This document shows positions 35,995 to 45,391 of a stretch of 64,000 bases of DNA, piece after piece. Location of the stretch: NCBI GenBank assembly GCA_019753235.1, contig JAIELF010000024.1, positions 1 through 64,000 of the forward strand, written 5' to 3'. Source of the DNA: a bacterium (lineage in GTDB: Bacteria > Planctomycetota > Planctomycetia > Kolteriales > Kolteriaceae). The notes beneath the pieces are model-generated. The model was not told where the DNA came from. It saw nothing but the letters and a program-made list of their open reading frames with translations, and searched no databases. Made by a program: the position numbers and the translations under genes. The stretch's first letter is position 1. Each line of letters starts with the position of its first letter.

Positions 35995-37614
35995 TTACGG
36001 AAGCCCAGCGGGTCGTGCGCCAAACGGAGGCAGCTTTACCACGCTGACACTGGAAATGCGTGGATCCTTGCGGATCTTTTCCAGAGCGGCCGACGGCGGA
36101 AGAGAATCAACCGCCAAAACTCCCAGCGCGTCGCCACCAGGTTCACGACGACCGACATTCATCTGAGCGATATTGACGTTGTATTCTCCACAAATCGTTC
36201 CCACCGCGCCGATTAAGCCGGGCTTGTCCTGGTGGTGATAAAGAATGAGGTTGCCGTCAAGGAACGAATCGAGCCGATAGGGTCCTAGACGAACCAGACG
36301 ACTGTACTGCGTGCCACGGACCGTGCCCGACGCGGTGGTTGTCTCTTGATCGGTCTCCACATCCGTCCGAATCAACGTGTGAAAATCGGTCACCGTCGAA
36401 CTGGTCGTCTCAACCAACTCGATCCCCCGTTCCTGAGCAAGGTACTCGGCATTCACGAGATTGACTTGCTGCTCGAGCGCTCCCTCAAGAAGCCCCGCGG
36501 CGAAGCCCGCCTTGATAAGTCTGGTGTTTTGGCTGGCGGCCCTTCCCAGAAGCGCGATCGTTGCCCGTCGAATCGGTGCCCGGGCAAGTTGGGCCTGCAA
36601 GATCCCCAACCGCCAAGCAATGTCGAGACTCTGACTGACATCGGCAAGTTCTTTGGGATCGATCGAGGGCATGTTGACCGCGAAGCGAACGTTCCCTGTA
36701 TCGAAGAAATCGCTCATCAGCTCGGCCGCCTCGACGGCGACATTGAATTGTGCCTCGTTCGTGGCCGCTCCCAAGTGGGGCGAAACCACCACATTGGGGA
36801 GCTTGAACAAGGGAGAGTCGGTGCAGGGCTCCTCCAAAAAGACGTCGAGTGCCGCCCCGGCCAGATGCTTCGAAACAATCGCCTCGTGAAGAGCTTGTTC
36901 GTCGATAATGCCGCCTCGAGCACAGTTGACGATGAACGATCCTTTTTTCATCTGGGCCATCTCGGCCGAGCCGATCAGGTTCTTCGTCTCGTCGGTCATG
37001 GGAACATGAATGGTCAGGATATCGACCCGCGGAAGCATCTCGGCCACACTGGGGATGAACTCTAGCCCCATGGCGGTGGCTCGCTCGGCCGACAGAAACG
37101 GATCATAGCCGAGAACCTTCATCTCCAAGCCAAGAGCCCTACGTGCAACCGCTTGGCCGACGCGTCCCAAACCGACGACGCCGATCGTCTTGCCAGCCAC
37201 TTGCGTCCCGGTGAAATTCTTTCGATCCCATTTCCCACCCCGAAGAGACGCGTCGGCGGCCGGGACGTGCCGACACATCGCCAACATGAGCGCGATGGTC
37301 TGCTCGGCCGTGCTCAACGTGTTTCCGCCCGGGGTATTCATGACGATGATGCCGTTACGCGTGGCGGTGGGGACGTCGATGTTGTCGACCCCGACGCCGG
37401 CACGCACGATCACCTTCAGCTTTTTCTGCCCATCGAGAAGTTCAGAGGTTAGCCGGGTTCCGCTGCGGATGATGACCCCATCCGCCTCGGCCAAGGCGGC
37501 CCGCAAGTCTTCCCCTTTGAGCCCCGCCCGATTGTCGATCTCGATCTTGCCGGTTCGGCGGAGAATCTCGATCCCTTCGGGCGCCAATGAATCGGAAATC
37601 AAAACACGGTGCAT
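35995..37614 (-). CDS. serA: D-3-phosphoglycerate dehydrogenase (long type with ACT)
   Basis: The 539-residue enzyme oxidises 3-phosphoglycerate with NAD in serine synthesis. Motifs are RAGVGVDNID, the NAD loop GVVGLGRVGQAVARRA, NCARGGIIDE, and catalytic HLGAAT. The C-terminal part carries the ASB domain and an ACT domain (LILYHHQDKPGLIGAVGTI), so it may be feedback regulated. AGGGA lies 8-9 nt upstream of the ATG. It follows a class V aminotransferase gene by 54 nt, which likely supplies the next step. Confidence 0.95.
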   Translation of the reverse strand: MHRVLISDSLAPEGIEILRRTGKIEIDNRAGLKGEDLRAALAEADGVIIRSGTRLTSELLDGQKKLKVIVRAGVGVDNIDVPTATRNGIIVMNTPGGNTLSTAEQTIALMLAMCRHVPAADASLRGGKWDRKNFTGTQVAGKTIGVVGLGRVGQAVARRALGLEMKVLGYDPFLSAERATAMGLEFIPSVAEMLPRVDILTIHVPMTDETKNLIGSAEMAQMKKGSFIVNCARGGIIDEQALHEAIVSKHLAGAALDVFLEEPCTDSPLFKLPNVVVSPHLGAATNEAQFNVAVEAAELMSDFFDTGNVRFAVNMPSIDPKELADVSQSLDIAWRLGILQAQLARAPIRRATIALLGRAASQNTRLIKAGFAAGLLEGALEQQVNLVNAEYLAQERGIELVETTSSTVTDFHTLIRTDVETDQETTTASGTVRGTQYSRLVRLGPYRLDSFLDGNLILYHHQDKPGLIGAVGTICGEYNVNIAQMNVGRREPGGDALGVLAVDSLPPSAALEKIRKDPRISSVSVVKLPPFGARPAGLP

Positions 37615-37668
37615 GACAATCTTTCCCTGATAACTTTCTTTGGGGCGCTCTGTTGGACGCCTGATGGG

Positions 37669-38823
37669 TTATGACTTGGGGGGAACAAAGGAGGCGCTAA
37701 AGACTTTGGCAGCCGCCGTCACTCCCATGCCCGCTTGAACGGAGTAGCCAAGCTCTTGCAGAGACCATTCAAGCGCTGCCACGATACCGATCACGTCGAT
37801 CGCATCGACATAGCCCATGTGGGCCACGCGAATGATTTTGTTTTTAAGCGATCCCTGACCACCGGCGACTTTCACGCCGTACTTCTGTTCGAGGAGTTTG
37901 GGCCAGGTCGCGCCGTCCACGCCGGTCGGCACGACGATCGTGGTCAGGCCTGCGGTCGGCACATCGGCAAAAGGCTTCAAACCCATTGCTGCGACCGCCG
38001 CCAACATTGCCTGCGACATGGTCTTGGCATCTTTCCAGACATTCTCCATTCCATGGTTCACCATCATCCGCAAACTTTCCACTTGAGCAGCGATAAGTGT
38101 GTGGGCAGGGGTGTAAGGCGTGTCGTTCTCGGCGGCCTTGGCCAAATATTTGCGCAGATCGAAGTAATAGGTCGGCGGGGCAGGCTTTGACTCCATCACC
38201 CGTTTGGCCTTCTCGCTCACCGAGAGATACGCCAAGCCTGGAGGCATCATGAGAGCTTTCTGCGAGCCGCACGCCAGCAAGTCGATCCCCCAATCATCGG
38301 TTCGACACTCCATCGCACCGACCCCGCTGATGCCATCGACGGCTAAGAGGGCAGGGGTCTTCTTGACGATCTGGCCAATGGCTTCGATGTCATGCGCGAC
38401 GCCTGTGGATGTCTCACTGAGTTGACCATAAACAGCGACGGCGTTCGGATGTTTCTTGAGGGCCGACTCGACCTCGGCCGGGCTCACCACTTTGCCATAA
38501 TCGGTTTTCAGTTCGATGAGATTCGCCTGGAAGGTCTTGCAGAGCTCGGACCAACGTTCGCCCCATTTGCCGGCCGAGATGACAATCGCGGTGTCGCCCG
38601 GACGAATGAAGGTCGCGACGGCCGTCTCCATGGCACCGGTGCCGGAACTCGTGAAAATCGCGATATCGTTCTTCGTGTCGAAGACTTGTTTGAGAAGACT
38701 AAGCGCTTCGGACATGATCGCTTTGTTCTCGGCCGTGCGATGGTGACGGACCGGTTTGGCAAGCGTCAGCAGCGTCTCTTCTGGCACAATCGAGGGGCCC
38801 GGCGTCATCAGACGATACTTCAT
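37669..38823 (-). CDS. Class V aminotransferase (serine/alanine-glyoxylate or phosphoserine type)
   Basis: The 384-residue PLP enzyme matches the alanine-glyoxylate/serine-pyruvate aminotransferase family: LMTPGPSIVPEE at the start, FTSSGTGAMETAV, VDGISGVGAMECRTDDWGID and PLP lysine K189 in CGSQKALMMPPGL. Such enzymes can act as phosphoserine aminotransferases in organisms without a normal SerC. Being the gene just before serA supports that inference. GGGAG lies ~10 nt before the ATG. It starts the minus-strand transcription unit next to a divergent regulatory region. Confidence 0.88.
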   Translation of the reverse strand: MKYRLMTPGPSIVPEETLLTLAKPVRHHRTAENKAIMSEALSLLKQVFDTKNDIAIFTSSGTGAMETAVATFIRPGDTAIVISAGKWGERWSELCKTFQANLIELKTDYGKVVSPAEVESALKKHPNAVAVYGQLSETSTGVAHDIEAIGQIVKKTPALLAVDGISGVGAMECRTDDWGIDLLACGSQKALMMPPGLAYLSVSEKAKRVMESKPAPPTYYFDLRKYLAKAAENDTPYTPAHTLIAAQVESLRMMVNHGMENVWKDAKTMSQAMLAAVAAMGLKPFADVPTAGLTTIVVPTGVDGATWPKLLEQKYGVKVAGGQGSLKNKIIRVAHMGYVDAIDVIGIVAALEWSLQELGYSVQAGMGVTAAAKVFSASFVPPKS

Positions 38824-39291
38824 GGAAACGATTCTCCCTACCTATGTTTCGCCCTGCTTTGATCGACCGGATGCGGCCAACCATGGGGTCGGCTCGTACG
38901 CAACAAGTCGAACCCGGCCGCGCCACGACGGCGACCATTCTCGGGGCCGTCGGTCGGCATCGGACAGATCAAAAGGCGACGGTCATTCAGACCCATTATT
39001 GAACATTCGGCCTGGCAGCCGACGTCGGCCAGCCAGCATTTTCCACCCACCCCGCGCGAAGAAGATTCTATGACGGACAGGACGGCAAACGAAATGGCTC
39101 GCGCCGGCGAGGCCCCGGAGTCCCTCGCGATCAGGGCCGGTCCTGGACTTGCTCGATCCACCTTGCCAACGCCCCGCCGAGGGGTACGCTGCTTGACAGC
39201 AACCGCAGGGCGACAGTGGGAATAACCCCCGTCGGACAAGGGGCCCAGCGAGCCGATGATCAGAACCCAACGAGAGGGAGGAAGCCTCGAC
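38824..39291. other. 468-nt divergent intergenic region
   Basis: It separates the leftward aminotransferase-serA unit from the rightward topoisomerase unit, so it must hold promoters for both. It contains a near-perfect palindrome around 39013-39035 and a TTGACA at 39193-39198 without a clean -10 partner. No gene was recognised; open frames here are shadows of GC-rich DNA. Confidence 0.5.
39013..39035. promoter_or_regulatory. Palindrome in the divergent promoter region
   Basis: GCCGACGTCGGC (39018-39029) is a perfect 12-bp palindrome, flanked by TGGC (39013-39016) and GCCA (39032-39035). The size and the position between two divergent units fit an operator. There is no evidence for a specific regulator. 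Confidence 0.35.
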
Positions 39292-41220
39292 GTGACCAGT
39301 GCGAGCCGATCAGCCAGTTACACGGCCGACGATATCGAAGTCCTGGAGGGGCTTGAGCCGGTCCGAAAACGCCCGTCGATGTACATCGGCGGGGTCGATT
39401 CACGCGGACTCCATCACCTGCTGTGGGAAATCCTCGACAACTCGATCGACGAGTATCTCAACGGCCATGCCGACCATATCCACGTCACCATCCATAAAGA
39501 TGGGCGAAGCGCCACCATCGCCGACAACGGGCGAGGTATCCCGATCGACCGCCATAAAAAACATAAAAAAACTGCCCTCGAGTTGATCCTCACGACGTTG
39601 CATGCCGGCGGAAAATTCTCTGACAAGAACTACTTGCATTCCGGCGGGTTGCATGGCGTGGGGGCCTCGGTGGTGAATGCCCTGTCGAAGGAACTCGTCG
39701 CGACCGTCAAAAGAGATGGTGCCGAATGGACCCAGCGGTTTGCCCGCGGGCTGGCGAAAGGTGACGTCGAGAAAGTTGGTAAAGCGACGGGGCATGGGAC
39801 AACTATTTTCTTTCGCCCCGACGAAACAATCTTTTCCAAAACCGACTTCGTTGTCGACGTTGCCAAGACTCATCTCGAGGATGTCTCTTACATTCATCCG
39901 GGCCTGAAGATCACCTTTCTCGATGAGGCCAAAGGGGAGAAGGTCATCTTCTCGAACCCGGGGGGCATCAAGGACTACTTGCAGAAAGTTGTTCAGGGGG
40001 ATCAGAAAAAGCTCGTCGTCGATCAGGTCTTTCATGTCGAACGAGATGAATCAGGTGAAAAGGTGCAGGCGTCGCTCGCTTGGACCGAATCGACGGATGA
40101 ATCAATCCGCTCGTACTGCAACGGCATTCGAACCCGTTCGGGTGGAACCCACGAGATCGGCCTGCGCTCGGGGATCGTTAAGGCCGTCCGCAACTACATG
40201 GATACGCATGAGATCCCTCTCAAGGGGCTGACCATCTCCGCCGAAGATATTCGCGAGGGGATGGTTGGTATTCTTAGCGTCTTCGTTCGCGAGCCCCAGT
40301 TCCAAGGGCAGACGAAAGAAAAGTTGAACAACCCCGAGATGAATGCCGCGGTCGATGGACTCATTCGACCGGCGCTGGAGAATTGGCTGAACAATAATCC
40401 TTCGCTGGCCGACCGCATTGTGTCGCGGATCGTCCTGGCAGCCCGCGCCCGGCTTGCCTCGCGCGAGGCGGCGAAAGAAGTTCGACGAAAGAGCCCGATT
40501 AGCCGAAAACTCAACTTGCCGGGCAAGCTGGCCGACTGCACGAGTTCCACCGACCCTGCCGAATCGGAACTATTCATCGTGGAAGGGGACTCAGCCGGCG
40601 GGTCGGCCAAACAAGGACGTCATGCAAAGTACCAAGCGGTCCTCCCGTTGCGAGGGAAAGTCCTCAATAGTGAGGGAATCACTTCCGCCAAAGCACTTCA
40701 GCACAGCGAATTCAACGACATCGTCCAAGCGCTGGGATGTGGCATCGGCGACACCTTCGATATCGGCCGACTTCGCTACGGAAAGCTCATTCTCCTCATG
40801 GATGCGGATTACGACGGCCACCACATCACGACTCTGCTGTTGACGTTCTTCTATCGACACATTCCCGAGCTGATCCGAAAAGAGAAACTCTTCATTGCTC
40901 GGCCACCCCTTTACAAAATCCGTGTCGGCAAAGAGGACGTTTACTGGGCCCACGACGACATCGATAAGGAAGAAATCCTTGCTCGGCTCCCCAAGAATGC
41001 CAAGCCCGAGATCACTCGATTCAAAGGACTAGGCGAAATGCCTGCCAAGACTTTGGGCGAAACCACTCTCGATCCCAAAACCCGAACGCTGCTAAAAGTG
41101 CAGATTGAATCGGAACTCGATGCCGATCGCGTTTTCGTCACATTGATGGGCAAAGACGCGTCCCTGCGATACTCGTTTATCATGGACTCGGCAGGCCTGG
41201 CCGATGATCTGGATATCTGA
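39292..41220 (+). CDS. Type IIA topoisomerase subunit B (ParE/GyrB type)
   Basis: The 642-residue protein is the ATPase/Toprim half of gyrase or topoisomerase IV. The GHKL motifs are clear (EILDNSIDEY, DNGRGIP, GGLHGVGASVVNALS), and the Toprim region has EGDSAGGSAKQGR, PLRGKVLN and DADYDGHHI. The end (RYSFIMDSAGLADDLDI) is that of short, ParE-like proteins without the extra gyrase B insert. GTG 39292 has GGAGG about 10 nt upstream; ATG 39256 is an alternative. No matching A subunit lies in the window. Whether it acts as ParE or as a second GyrB is open. Confidence 0.9.
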   Translation: MTSASRSASYTADDIEVLEGLEPVRKRPSMYIGGVDSRGLHHLLWEILDNSIDEYLNGHADHIHVTIHKDGRSATIADNGRGIPIDRHKKHKKTALELILTTLHAGGKFSDKNYLHSGGLHGVGASVVNALSKELVATVKRDGAEWTQRFARGLAKGDVEKVGKATGHGTTIFFRPDETIFSKTDFVVDVAKTHLEDVSYIHPGLKITFLDEAKGEKVIFSNPGGIKDYLQKVVQGDQKKLVVDQVFHVERDESGEKVQASLAWTESTDESIRSYCNGIRTRSGGTHEIGLRSGIVKAVRNYMDTHEIPLKGLTISAEDIREGMVGILSVFVREPQFQGQTKEKLNNPEMNAAVDGLIRPALENWLNNNPSLADRIVSRIVLAARARLASREAAKEVRRKSPISRKLNLPGKLADCTSSTDPAESELFIVEGDSAGGSAKQGRHAKYQAVLPLRGKVLNSEGITSAKALQHSEFNDIVQALGCGIGDTFDIGRLRYGKLILLMDADYDGHHITTLLLTFFYRHIPELIRKEKLFIARPPLYKIRVGKEDVYWAHDDIDKEEILARLPKNAKPEITRFKGLGEMPAKTLGETTLDPKTRTLLKVQIESELDADRVFVTLMGKDASLRYSFIMDSAGLADDLDI

Positions 41221-41232
41221 CGGAGAAGAAAC

Positions 41233-42426
41233 ATGATCACCGGACGCCCGGTTCGCGTCGGATTGGTAGGGTCGGCCTTCATCTCCACGATTCATGCCGA
41301 GGCACTCAAACGAGTCGCCCGAGCAGAGCTTTTCGGCGTTTGCTCACCCACTGGTACAAGAGCGCGAGACTTTGCTCGACAGCATGGTGTCAAACATTCC
41401 TTCACGAGTATCGACGATCTTTTGGCCACCGAGGTCGACATGATCGTGCTCGGTTGCCCCAACGATCTGCATGCCGAATTCACGGAAAAAGCCGCCCGTG
41501 CGGGGAAGCATGTCGTCTGCGAGAAGCCTCTGGCTCGGACATTGGCCGAGGCGGACCGAATGATTCACGCCTGCCATCAAGCAGGCGTTCTTTTGATGTA
41601 TGCCGAGGAACTTTGCTTTACGCCGAAGTATGTCCGGCTCAAACGACTCGTCGACGAAGGGGCCCTCGGACGGATCTACATGGTCAAGCAGTGCGAGAAG
41701 CACGACGGCCCCCATTCTGCTTGGTTCTACGATGTGCAGAGATCGGGTGGCGGCGTCACGCTCGACATGGGTTGCCACGCGTTCGAATTCTTCCGCTGGA
41801 TGCTCGGAAAGCCGCGCGTCCGTTTGGAACAATCTGAGAGTGCAGACAGGCAGACTCAACTTCATGAGTCTCCTCTGACGCACGTGATTGGCGTGGAGAA
41901 AGCCAACGCCATCAGTGTCTATGCCGACATGGATACCGTTCTGCATCGCGACAAGACCGTGGGCGAGGACCATGCGGTCATCCTCATTCGCTTCGAAACA
42001 AACCAAGGCGAAGCGCTCGGTGTTGCCGAGGAGAGCTGGGCCAAGAAGGGGGGAATGGACGACACTGCCGAGGTCTATGGAACCGACGGGGTCGCCTACG
42101 CCGACTTGTTGCAGGGGAATTCCATTCTCGCTTATTCGGACACAGGTTACTCGTATGCCGTCGAGAAAGCCGGCACGACGCGCGGGTGGAGTTTCTGCAC
42201 GTTTGAGGAACTCTGGAACTACGGCTTCCCCCAGGAGTTCGCTCACTTTGTCGACTGCGTTGCCGACAACGCCGTCCCGCTCGAAACCGGCGAGGATGGC
42301 CGAGCCGTTTTGGAAATGGTCTTGGCCGCCTACCGCTCGGCGGGGGAAGGACGAAAAATAACCCTACCAACTCCCGATGTCACCACGATTCCCCATGCCC
42401 TCTGGAAACCCTCTGTGGTCTCTTAA
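41233..42426 (+). CDS. Gfo/Idh/MocA-family oxidoreductase
   Basis: The 397-residue protein has an N-terminal Rossmann fold (VRVGLVGSAFISTIHAEALKR) and the family EKPLA segment (CEKPLARTLAEADRM), with a C-terminal alpha/beta domain. Such enzymes oxidise sugars or inositols with NAD(P). It has no export signal, so it is cytoplasmic. It follows the topoisomerase gene by 12 nt and has GGAG 8 nt before the ATG, so the two are co-transcribed. The substrate is not evident. Confidence 0.88.
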   Translation: MITGRPVRVGLVGSAFISTIHAEALKRVARAELFGVCSPTGTRARDFARQHGVKHSFTSIDDLLATEVDMIVLGCPNDLHAEFTEKAARAGKHVVCEKPLARTLAEADRMIHACHQAGVLLMYAEELCFTPKYVRLKRLVDEGALGRIYMVKQCEKHDGPHSAWFYDVQRSGGGVTLDMGCHAFEFFRWMLGKPRVRLEQSESADRQTQLHESPLTHVIGVEKANAISVYADMDTVLHRDKTVGEDHAVILIRFETNQGEALGVAEESWAKKGGMDDTAEVYGTDGVAYADLLQGNSILAYSDTGYSYAVEKAGTTRGWSFCTFEELWNYGFPQEFAHFVDCVADNAVPLETGEDGRAVLEMVLAAYRSAGEGRKITLPTPDVTTIPHALWKPSVVS

Positions 42427-42726
42427 TCTGATTCGACCGCGCCGGTGGAAAAGAACCATTTCCGATCTCTCATTTCGTTTCTGTTGTGATTGGCAGGCAA
42501 AACACTCCAATCGCAAATGTGGATTTCCGTATTCAGTTTGACCGAGATCGAGCCGACATTCACAATTTCACGATTGTCTAGCCTTACGTCCCTCCTCCCA
42601 TGGAAGAGCGGAGTACGTTTTTCGTGAGCGACCCTTACCGAGGGTCCCGCGGGAACGTTGCGCATTAGAGCCATTCAATCGTGCGGGCTCCCGCGATCAC
42701 GAAAGGAACAAGGAGACTCAACCCGG
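42427..42726. other. 300-nt intergenic stretch
   Basis: I see nothing I can support here beyond an SD-like AAGGAG near 42708. The open frame across 42423-42674 on the minus strand has no family-like features. Confidence 0.5.
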
Positions 42727-45186
42727 ATGCGTTCCTCTTCTGTCCGTTCTTTGGGACGCATCTCATTAGTGCTCTCGGCACTGTCGTTGGTTGCTGTTTT
42801 GTTGGCACAATTCTTGGGACTGATTCCGAATCATCGGGCGGCCACTCTTCAATCCCGGTCGCTTCTCGCCGACACTCTCGCCATCAAGGCCGGTGCTCGG
42901 TTGGTTGCAAACGGTCCCGAAGGGCTCCATAAAGCATTCGAAGTAACCCTCAAGCAGCATCCAGAAATGACGTCCCTTCAATTGAGAACAACCGACGGTC
43001 AAGTCATCGCTAGTGCCGGCCCGCATGGCGAAGCCTGGCCTCAAGCGACCGATGAGCAAACACGATTCTCCTCTCCTATTCCGCAACAGACCCCGCGACC
43101 CGTCCAACTCGAAGTTGTCTTTGACAACGAAAACGAAAACTTCCTGATGAGGATGCTCCAAGATCCTTTCCTCCGACTGCTGGCGTTAATCTGCGCGATG
43201 AACGGCTTGATCTTTGTGACATACCTCCACCAGATCCGAAACAAGATTGATCCCAATGATGTGGTTCAGTTGCCGACCGGCGTCCGCGATGCATTGGACA
43301 CGCTCGCAGAAGGCCTGCTCGTCCTCGATCAGCATGGCCGAATCGTGATGGCCAACCATGCGTTCTCTCGCTCGCTAGGAAAAAGTCACGATCAACTCGT
43401 CGGACAAAAGGCGGAATGGCTGCACTGGGGATCCGAGATCGACGGACCTAGCTCGTTTCCCTGGTATGACGTGATTGCCTCGGGGGACAAGAAGCTCGGC
43501 GTCCCGATGTCGATCGACACGCCCGGCAGCGGCACTCGCAACTTCATTGTCAACGCGACCCCGATCGTCGGCGACAATGGAAAACCGTGCGGTGTGATGG
43601 CCAGCTTCGATGACATCACGGCCATTCATAAAAACAAACAAGAACTCGTCGAAATGCTCGATGAGTTGAAACAGTCGCGCGACCAGGTCCGTGTTCAGAA
43701 TGAAGAACTTCAGATTCTGGCCACCCGAGACCCGCTCACCAATTGCTGGAATCGCCGATCATTCTTCGAGGTGTTCGAGAAAGAGTGGGACGCGGCTAAA
43801 CGCTATCAGCACCCTGTCAGCTGTATCATGGTCGACATCGATCATTTCAAGAACATCAACGACACTCACGGCCACTCCATCGGCGACGAAGTCCTTCGTC
43901 GCGTCGGGGCCGAACTCTTGCAATCGGTCCGAACAACCGACCTTGTCTGCCGGTACGGCGGCGAGGAATTCTGCATCCTCCTGCCACACCTAGACGCCGA
44001 CGAAGCCTTCCAGGCGGCCGAGCGATTTCGGTTGATGCTCAGTGGACTCCGATTCACCACGGACTTAAGCATCACGGCAAGCCTGGGAATTTCCTCGATT
44101 GAACTCGGCGCCCGCAGCCCCGAGGAACTGCTCGATCAGGCCGACAAGTGTCTCTACGTCGCTAAAAGGCATGGCCGAAACCAGGTGATTCGCTACGACC
44201 GAGTCCCCAAGGGCCTCATCGTCGAGAAGGCGAAGAAAGCCGAGAACATCACCACCACGCAGAATCCCACCCAATCGCGACCGATCACGAAGGGGGACCC
44301 CTCGATTCCATATCGCGCCGTCGCGGGCCTCTTCTCGGCCCTGGCGTATCGCGATAGCCAAACCGCCTCGCACAGCATGCGAGTCGCGGACATTTGCGTT
44401 CAGGTCGCACGGGGCTTGCTGTCAGCCAAGGAAACCTATCTGCTCGAGATGGCGGCGCTGCTGCACGATATCGGCAAAATCGGTGTTCCCGATTCCATCC
44501 TGCTCAAGCCAGGACCACTGACATCTGATGAGTGGAACGTCATGCGGATGTATGACCGCATCGGCCTAGAGATCATTCGCGCCTCGTTCGATCACAAGGG
44601 ACTCATCGAAGCGATCAGCTACCTACGACAACCCTTCAACGGCCTGGCCGACTCCGAGTCTCGCCTCTCAGGCCGAGCGATTCCGATCACAGCTCGTCTG
44701 CTCACGATCGCCGACGCGTTCGATGCGATGACCTCGCACCGTTCTTTCCGAAAGGGACGGAGCAAGGCCGAGGCTTTCGAGGAATTGAAGCGTTATGCCG
44801 GCACGCAGTTTGATCCGGATCTGGTCTATTGGTTCATTGATGTCATCAAGCAAGCAAACGATACTGTCATCCCGCAAGGGACCGTTTCTAAAGAGAGTGC
44901 TCTGCAACTCGGTCTGCACATTGAACAGCTTGTCGATGCCGTCGATCGGCAAGATTTCCCGGCGATGGCGTTGTGGGCTCATCAGCTTGAACAGACAGCC
45001 GCCAAAGCCGAGGCGACCGATATCGAGATTCGCGCTCGGGCCGTGCGTCAATCGATCGAAAGCCCCGCGGGGTTCGAGAAAGCTGTCGAACTCGCCTTAG
45101 AACTTGTCAATGCCGCCCGAACCGCTCGCTGGTCGCATGTCAACGTCAATCTCTCCGCTCCGCAACTCGCACCGACTCATGCCTGA
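42727..45186 (+). CDS. PAS-GGDEF protein with degenerate HD-GYP domain
   Basis: The 819-residue protein has a membrane helix (12-34), an extracytoplasmic region, a second helix (148-167), a PAS-like sensor (185-300), a coiled linker, GGDEF (330-490) with GGEEF (411-415) and the feedback I-site RxxD (402-405, RTTD), then an HD domain (525-705) with HDIGK (580-584). The HD-GYP downstream ligands are missing: the usual HHE..GYP stretch reads SYLRQPFNGLADSES. The last ~90 residues resemble an Hpt helix bundle (ALWAHQLEQTA). It probably makes c-di-GMP but may not degrade it. ATG 42727 is preceded by AAGGAG about 13 nt away. Confidence 0.88.
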   Translation: MRSSSVRSLGRISLVLSALSLVAVLLAQFLGLIPNHRAATLQSRSLLADTLAIKAGARLVANGPEGLHKAFEVTLKQHPEMTSLQLRTTDGQVIASAGPHGEAWPQATDEQTRFSSPIPQQTPRPVQLEVVFDNENENFLMRMLQDPFLRLLALICAMNGLIFVTYLHQIRNKIDPNDVVQLPTGVRDALDTLAEGLLVLDQHGRIVMANHAFSRSLGKSHDQLVGQKAEWLHWGSEIDGPSSFPWYDVIASGDKKLGVPMSIDTPGSGTRNFIVNATPIVGDNGKPCGVMASFDDITAIHKNKQELVEMLDELKQSRDQVRVQNEELQILATRDPLTNCWNRRSFFEVFEKEWDAAKRYQHPVSCIMVDIDHFKNINDTHGHSIGDEVLRRVGAELLQSVRTTDLVCRYGGEEFCILLPHLDADEAFQAAERFRLMLSGLRFTTDLSITASLGISSIELGARSPEELLDQADKCLYVAKRHGRNQVIRYDRVPKGLIVEKAKKAENITTTQNPTQSRPITKGDPSIPYRAVAGLFSALAYRDSQTASHSMRVADICVQVARGLLSAKETYLLEMAALLHDIGKIGVPDSILLKPGPLTSDEWNVMRMYDRIGLEIIRASFDHKGLIEAISYLRQPFNGLADSESRLSGRAIPITARLLTIADAFDAMTSHRSFRKGRSKAEAFEELKRYAGTQFDPDLVYWFIDVIKQANDTVIPQGTVSKESALQLGLHIEQLVDAVDRQDFPAMALWAHQLEQTAAKAEATDIEIRARAVRQSIESPAGFEKAVELALELVNAARTARWSHVNVNLSAPQLAPTHA

Positions 45187-45391
45187 TCCGTCCTGACTCA
45201 AACGATCGAAATCCTCGATAAACTCTCATCACGGCAAGTGATTCTGGTGACTGGCCGAAAGCCCCCGTTTGCAGGTTCGAGAGGTTTTCGCCTCAGAAAC
45301 AGGCTTTGCATCGTTCTCCGTTCGCCCGTATCGTGTTGAAATCCGAGCGGGCTTACTTTCACTCCGGTCGGCACGAAGAGGATGACCCACG

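Noticed and set aside
39193..39198. TTGACA as a -35 box for the topoisomerase gene
   Set aside because: No -10 box lies at a normal spacing (GAATAA is 21 nt away), so I did not call a promoter.
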